Assembly: GCA_022036555.1 (NCBI GenBank)
Contig: CM039137.1
Span: 5,371,034 to 5,435,033, forward strand
DNA: 64,000 nt
Direction of reading: 5' to 3'
DNA from: Microstegium vimineum
Taxonomy: Eukaryota > Streptophyta > Magnoliopsida > Poales > Poaceae
Shown here: piece after piece, positions 60,101 through 64,000 of the stretch
Position numbering within the stretch: position 1 is the first letter of the stretch
How the letters are laid out: each line of letters begins with the position of its first letter
Position numbers and translations under genes: made by a program
Notes under the pieces: model-generated
The model's database searches: none
The model's input: only the letters and a program-made list of their open reading frames with translations
Told to the model about the DNA's origin: nothing

Positions 60101-63100
60101 ACTGGGCAGGGTGTCCAGATTCTCGGCGTTCTACTTCTGGCTACTGCGTCTACCTCGGCGACAACTTGGTGTCCTGGTCCTCCAAGCAACAGTCTACGAT
60201 CTCTCGCTCCAGTGCTGAAGCGGAATACCGTGCCGTTGCCCACGCCGTCGCCGAGTGCTGCTGGGTGCGCCAGTTGCTTCAGGAGCTACATCTGCCGCTA
60301 TCTTCTGCATCCGTTGTTTTCTGCGATAACGTCAGTGCTCTATATATGACAGCTAACCCTGTCCATCACCGCCGGAGCAGGCACATGAGATCGACATTCA
60401 CTTTGTCCGCGAGAAGGTCGCGTTTGGTGACTTTCGAGTGTTGCATGTGTTGTCCTCCCACCAATTCGCTGACATCATGACTAAGAGCTTGCCTTTACAA
60501 TTGTTTACTGATTTTAGGTCCAGTCTTTGCGTCCGAGATACTCCCGCTTAGACTACGGGGAGTGTTAGATATATAATTGTATATATCCTAGGGGGTCTTA
60601 TGTAATTATGTTTACTTGTACTCCAAGTCATGTAAGATTATATATATGAAAGCCACCCAATCCCTGAGGGTAAGAGGTGTTCCGCTATCTCTCTACACAC
60701 ACAAAAAAAAACACAACACACACACACACACATGAGAGAGAGAAAAGATACCACTAGATGACCATATATTAGGGAACAAAATAGCTAACATGTTTTTGGC
60801 AGTGTCTTCGACTTCCATATTCAATTTAAAATGTTCTCTTTCAGTGTTGTTAAGTGTTAATAGTTTTTTTTGAATTCTTCACTTTTGTTCCTTTGAAAGT
60901 GAATTTTACTGGTGTTTCAAGCGTTACTCCACAGTGATAGAGACAAGAAGGGTGAAAAAGCCAATGGGACAAGTGGTACCCGTCGGTTCGGACTTCGGAG
61001 ATAGCTTTGGGCTAGTTTTAGAGGAATGTTGATGCTAACACATATGCAAAATGATGCAAACACAAAACTTCTACTTAAACAATAATGGAAACGAGAAAGC
61101 CTTGAGGAAAGTAATGCAAAATAGGAGATATAGCAAGCTAGGATAGAGCTGAGGAAACTACAATCAGAAGTTCTAGTTCTTAGTACTATTTTACTGGTGT
61201 ATTTATTTTTTATCCAAAACTAATACTTAAACAAGAAACAGGAAAACCTTGAGGAAAATAATGCAAAACAGAAGATACTATTTGTTTCTAATCCCAGATG
61301 GCACTAAGGGTCAAAGTTAGAGGCAAGAAACAAGCATGAAGAGTAACTTTTATCCACATGGAAGAGAGAGAGAGAAACTGAAACTTATCCATATCATTGA
61401 AGTTTTGAACAGCTCTTATATGCTTTGAACAGAACATACCAAATCTAATTTTAAAACTAATGATACAGTATGGGCCTCCCTACTGCGCAATTTATTTTGT
61501 TATTATAAAAAGAAAGAAGAAAAAGAGTTACAGGAAAGGTAGACAAAACCTGTACAGGTGAGACATGAAAAGCGGCATGCAACAAACATCCAAGAATGAA
61601 AAAGAAAAAACACACAAGCTAGTTTTAATTTTCTGACAACTAGCTGGCTAGCAGCTACTAAGGTAATCATGTTCTATGTGACTAACTATACTTATTTCTT
61701 GATTTTTCTTAAAATTATTTTGCAAAATGCTTTTCTTGGAAAAGAAAAAGACTATAGACTTACAGGACAATAGTACTTATCCATATGAGTTCACTAACAT
61801 GATGATTTTGACAGAAGGATAACTAGGCAACTGAGGCATCACACTGGATATCGATTTAAGGTAAGAACGGAACCTCTGTAAAGAATCTTGAAGAAGCCCA
61901 TTTCTGGCATAAGCATCTTCAAGCTTCCTTTGCAGCTCTCCTATTTCACCCTGAGATTCAGCTAGTTGTTTCATGATTGCATCATTTTGCTGCCTTTCAG
62001 ATCTCAAGGAAGTTTCCAGTGCTGCCATATTTTCTTCATGTCTAAACCAATGGGGAACAAAAGATAAACTAAGAGACTAGAGACATGTAGATTGATTTAT
62101 TAACAGCAAGATCATGACTGCAGAATAAGAAAACAAAACAGAAATGAACCGCCCTCAAGCATAAAAATAGGGCAAGTTAAACATTAAGCAACAGACCTTT
62201 GGACAGTTTCTTGGAAGTGAGCAATGTCTTTCTCAGCAACTTCAATTTTCATTAGTAAGTCCTGGTTTCTATCCTCAGATTCATTGAGAGATTTCTTAGT
62301 TGCTTCACTTTCTAGCCTCTCTGTTGCCAATAGAGCATCATTCTCTCTTAAGCTTTCTTCAAGGCTATGTCCACCCATCAAAGAAAGAAAGAACTATTAG
62401 TCTCACAAAAAGTGAGGGGTTAATCCCTTCCCCTTCACCATGCAAATAGATCCATACATTGTATATTTTTAGTTTATTGACACAAGAAGTATCTTTTGTA
62501 TTTTCTTGATATTATTTTCTTACAGCATGCTCTCTCTTGATGCGTCCCCACTGTTAGCATGTTTACGGCTTCCTTTATTACTGTACTAGCTAGCTGACGC
62601 CTAGGAACCTCCCCTGGCTGTCACCTATTTACTCTCCCTCTTTACTGCTAGTATTTACTTCTCTGTTCTCTTTACTGCTAGACGGCTGATGCCTGGGAAT
62701 CTTCCCTGGCTGTCGCATGTGTACTTCCCCCTCTCTCTTGTGTTAGTCTAGCTCCTATATAAATCCCTGTAATCTGGTTTACTCAATATGAACGAATACA
62801 ACAGCTAGTTCATCCTCTATCACCCACAGAGATAAACAGGAATTTGCAGAGTTTTATTAAAATATTAAATATATACTCTCTCCGTCCCAAAAAGAAGGTC
62901 GTTATGGGATGCGTGTCAGTCAAACTTTCTCAACGTTGACTAAGTTTGTACAAAATACGTGCAACATTTATATCTCCAAATAAATTTGTTAAAAAACTAG
63001 ACTAAAAGATCTTCCCGATGATACTAATTACTTAACATAATTATTTATATATTTTAATATATAATTGCCGGCATTTTAAAAATGTTGACTTCTCGGGAAG

Positions 63101-64000
63101 CGAGAATGACATCTATTTAGGGACGGAGGGAGTAGTTTCAAAGGAAATATCACATAACAAATTTGCTCAAAAAAAACTCAATGCTTTATCACAGGAGGTT
63201 AGAACTCTCACAAAAGGGAAGAAAAGAAAAACCTTTGTATACTAGTCTGAAGCAGGGTGGATTTTTCATCAATGTCCCCAGCTTCTCTTTGAAGTTCTTC
63301 AATCTTTTCTCGTGCTTCAGCTAATTCTATCAAATTTGCCGCATGCCGTTGCTTCTCAAATGTCAGTGAAGATTCCAAATTTTTTGTAGCTTCTTCGAAT
63401 CTGCATTCAACAAGATGTGAACTATATGGAACACATATAGAAGGATGAAAAGAAACAACATTAAATCTGTACAGCTAACAATAATTAATGTCACTGTGTT
63501 ATTGGGCCATTATTTATTCTTAAAGAATAGCTATGACATTATAAATATGCAAATTAGGGATTATTGATGATGCTACAATTTGCAGAGTTGGCCACATCAC
63601 TTCCTGGAATAAACACTAACCTTTGAGCAGCTTCATGGAAGAGATCATTTTGTTTCACAGCATCTTCAAGCTTGCTTACCAATGCTTCATTTCTTGCTTG
63701 AGATTCAGCAAGTGCAGCATTAGCTGCTTCATTTTGTTGTCTTTCAGCTAGCAAAAGGGCCTCGTGTTCTCTTACAGTCCCTTCTAGTCTGTGCCGATAC
63801 AGAAAAAGAAACTTTGAATTATCAGAGTAATGTCTAAAATGCAGAACTTTATCACCTATCAGATTCAGAAACTGTGGCAATTTCCGGAGCAATTGGAACC
63901 TACGGAGTGAGTCTAGGAAACACAATACAACCTCTCAGTTGTTTAAATTAACAAGACCCCAATCGTTTCAAATCACAACATACATTGTGTAGTACCCCAC
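48141..64000 (-). CDS. Class XI myosin heavy chain, tail region (5' end outside window)
   Basis: Actin motor for organelle transport; only the tail is in the window. The coiled coil is encoded by 15 module exons (listed separately), 63788 down to 51232. Then come 51000-51120 (LEGKASNLEAENQVLRQQA), 50814-50906, 50639-50719, and the globular cargo-binding tail with DIL domain: 50369-50539 (LLTCISQYLGFSGSKPVAAL), 49674-50018 (NDMKTLAYWLSNLSTLTVLL), 49464-49595, 49319-49389, 49142-49241 (LLLRRECCSLSNGEYVRAGL), 49011-49067, 48714-48770, 48551-48631 (SIQQLERIVSMYWDD), 48361-48443 and 48141-48264 (stop). All tail phases join. Two module exons carry frame-breaking indels (53879-54045, 51232-51440), so this copy may not make a full protein. 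The motor and IQ motifs should lie beyond 64000. Confidence 0.9.
51232..51440 (-). pseudogene. Myosin module exon 15, heptad expansion with frame break
   Basis: 209 nt, i.e. 168 plus 41. The extra DNA is a tandem copy of a heptad codon block (ERNEDLL, then ERNEDLL again, then KRNDDLI), which should add 42 nt; one base is missing between the first two, so the frame changes there. Both sides are otherwise open and match the module. Confidence 0.75.
53879..54045 (-). pseudogene. Myosin module exon 7, one base short
   Basis: Encodes LEEGATTTDALYLAERKEHD and the usual rest of the module, but measures 167 nt. The 3' end reads GTGGAAG|GTCTG where the others end in ..AG|GT with two bases of the split codon. 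Using this donor shifts the frame. A GT four bases downstream (CT|GTTTTT) would keep phase, but it is a weak site. Confidence 0.7.
55346..55480 (+). repeat. 5' LTR of element C
   Basis: TGTTAGATATATAATTG ... CTATCTCTCTACA; contains CTATATATATGAAAG, a TATA-like box. Confidence 0.92.
55631..56655 (+). pseudogene. Gag of element C
   Basis: Opens near ATG 55631 in one frame and continues from 55720 (ELANPNYTKWSAFFKALCGK, DPLWDAANCTVRGWMFGSVS, LWDAIAARFQANKAPRAVFL, IDQYSQRMKQAADAL). The UBN2-type gag core is clear. After 56260 it becomes Gly/Gln/Arg-rich and frame changes occur; no zinc knuckle is seen. Confidence 0.8.
56656..57155 (+). pseudogene. Protease and pre-integrase segment of element C
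   Basis: WVMDTGATSHMSSNDG is the aspartic protease active site; NNILVVPHIIRNLLSVRQF and LWHARLRHPG follow. A stop at 57121-57123 and then the inserted element end it. Confidence 0.8.
57156..57805. mobile_element. Non-autonomous TIR-type element with GC-rich interior, inside element C
   Basis: Splits the integrase zinc region of element C (host reading TCTGCTTCTAG before, TTTGTGCCATGCGTG after). The edges GGGTCTGTTTGGTTTGGGG and CCCCCTATTCAAACACA are loosely inverted, and the sub-ends AACCCAAT/GGGTTGGAC-type words mirror each other. CTAG occurs at both joins; a longer target duplication is not clear. The middle (57380-57720) is markedly GC-rich, unlike an ordinary MITE, and could be a captured gene fragment. 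hAT-like by its ends; no transposase is encoded. Confidence 0.6.
57806..58935 (+). pseudogene. Integrase and linker of element C
   Basis: Reads CHACQLGKHVRLPF, then in changing frames FELLHCDLWTSPVPS, DDYTHYCWTFPF, FQADNGTEFLNNA and an HxxRTINN-type segment; SYRAKALSTVTYLLNRWPCS and VFGCLCYPNLSA follow. 58560-58935 is a Pro/Ala/Ser linker to reverse transcriptase. Confidence 0.8.
58936..60550 (+). pseudogene. Reverse transcriptase and RNase H of element C
   Basis: Reverse transcriptase reads AKWIFRHKFHSDGT, QLDVKNAFLHGHLDETVY, SLYGLKQAPRVWHQRL, then YVDNII where catalytically competent relatives have YVDD. In-frame stops lie at 59224 and 59770. RNase H reads DWAGCPDSRRSTSGYCVYLG, SSAEAEYRAVAHAVAE and FCDNVSALYM; a frame change near 60385 precedes its end. 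Confidence 0.85.
60563..60697 (+). repeat. 3' LTR of element C
   Basis: Same length as the 5' LTR with about seven base differences; followed by the CACAC target duplication. Confidence 0.92.
62552..62822. mobile_element. Solo LTR (271 bp) in a myosin intron
   Basis: TGTTAGCATGTTTACGG ... CATCCTCTATCA, flanked by perfect 5-bp target duplications CCCAC (62547-62551 and 62823-62827). A CTATATAAAT box near 62754 supports an LTR. It contains an internal imperfect duplication (GCTGACGCCTAGGAACCTCC / GCTGATGCCTGGGAATCTTC). No internal element sequence remains. Confidence 0.82.
62876..63132. mobile_element. Stowaway MITE (257 bp) in a myosin intron
   Basis: TA at 62874-62875 and 63133-63134; ends CTCTCTCCGTCCC and GGGACGGAGGGAG are inverted repeats. 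Confidence 0.88.

Larger units (their letters stand above)
55346..60697 (+). mobile_element. Ty1/copia retrotransposon C, complete with both LTRs
   Basis: 135-bp LTRs at 55346-55480 and 60563-60697 with target duplications CACAC at 55341-55345 and 60698-60702. I count 7 differences between the LTRs, so the insertion is older than element B by that measure, though the LTRs are short. TGGTATC after the 5' LTR is the primer site and ACTACGGGGAG before the 3' LTR the polypurine tract. Gag, protease, integrase, reverse transcriptase and RNase H are in order on the strand opposite to the host gene. Stops, frame changes and an inserted TIR element (57156-57805) make it inactive. The short LTR and domain pattern suggest the Ale/Retrofit group. 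Confidence 0.9.
54976..61873 (-). other. Myosin intron enlarged by retrotransposon C
   Basis: Lies between module exons 4 and 5; about 6.9 kb, of which 5.35 kb is element C. The rest (54976-55340 and 60703-61873) is AT-rich, with a CA/GA-rich simple repeat at about 60698-60745. Other introns of the array are mostly 80-470 bp. Confidence 0.85.
51232..63788 (-). repeat. Array of 15 duplicated coiled-coil module exons in the myosin gene
   Basis: Exons, 5' to 3': 63621-63788, 63233-63400, 62197-62364, 61874-62041, 54808-54975, 54564-54731, 53879-54045, 53556-53723, 53307-53474, 53022-53189, 52555-52722, 52222-52389, 51961-52128, 51531-51698 and 51232-51440. Thirteen are exactly 168 nt, one is 167 and one 209; every one is entered in the same codon phase. 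Each encodes 56 residues, eight heptads. Shared pattern: LEE....ALLL.ER..N.A at the start, L.E.Q.....ELL.K in the middle, and LQ.(S/T)(I/V)Q just before the splice site. Sequence identity between modules is modest outside these positions, so most duplications are old. The spacing of hydrophobic positions fits a continuous coiled coil. Confidence 0.9.

Noticed and set aside
1..64000. tRNA, rRNA or other structured RNA genes
   Set aside because: No clover-leaf box pairs or rRNA words were recognised by eye; a tRNAscan or Rfam search would be needed to exclude them.

Overview
This window is nuclear DNA of a grass (Poaceae). Genes have many short exons with GT-AG introns. Coding starts are GC-rich on an AT-rich background. 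Space between genes is filled with Stowaway and Tourist-type MITEs and Ty1/copia retrotransposons, including a Sirevirus-like one. Proteins read as monocot (a LFL1-type FUS3, a clade A PP2C, a class XI myosin). The species cannot be fixed from sequence alone; a panicoid such as sorghum, sugarcane or Miscanthus is my guess.

Layout. 305-1867 (+): RTE1-HOMOLOG gene with one frame break. 2353-5396 (-): intact eight-exon plastid-type methyltransferase, convergent with it. 7187-8131 (-): single-exon cytidine deaminase. 8.3-15.4 kb: gene-free, with MITEs and local duplications. 15452-30325: a 3'-truncated copia element (A, + strand) split by a nested Sirevirus-like element (B, - strand, 15789-26460, matching 5-bp target duplications). 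31473-35208 (+): intact seven-exon B3 factor, FUS3/LFL1. 37283-38989 (+): decayed clade A PP2C. 39372-42519 (+): intact twelve-exon KRR1. 44436-44850 (+): cis-prenyltransferase pseudogene. 45559-47060: partial Sirevirus LTR. 48141 to beyond 64000 (-): 3' half of a class XI myosin gene. One of its introns carries a complete copia element (C, 55346-60697), which itself holds a TIR-type insertion; another intron carries a solo LTR.

The most unusual feature is the myosin tail. A run of 15 exons, 13 of them exactly 168 nt and all entered in the same phase, each encodes one 56-residue (eight-heptad) coiled-coil module. Ordinary plant class XI tails, as I recall them, have about one such segment just before the globular tail. 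The module seems to have multiplied by exon duplication. Two modules carry indels that break frame, so this copy may be decaying or misassembled.

The genes do not form an operon or a shared pathway. FUS3 (seed maturation) and the clade A PP2C (abscisic acid co-receptor family) are neighbours with related biology, but the PP2C copy is broken. Four genes are fully open (methyltransferase, deaminase, FUS3, KRR1). Three carry frame breaks (RTH, PP2C, myosin), which fits either relaxed selection on a redundant copy, as in a polyploid, or residual base-level sequence errors.
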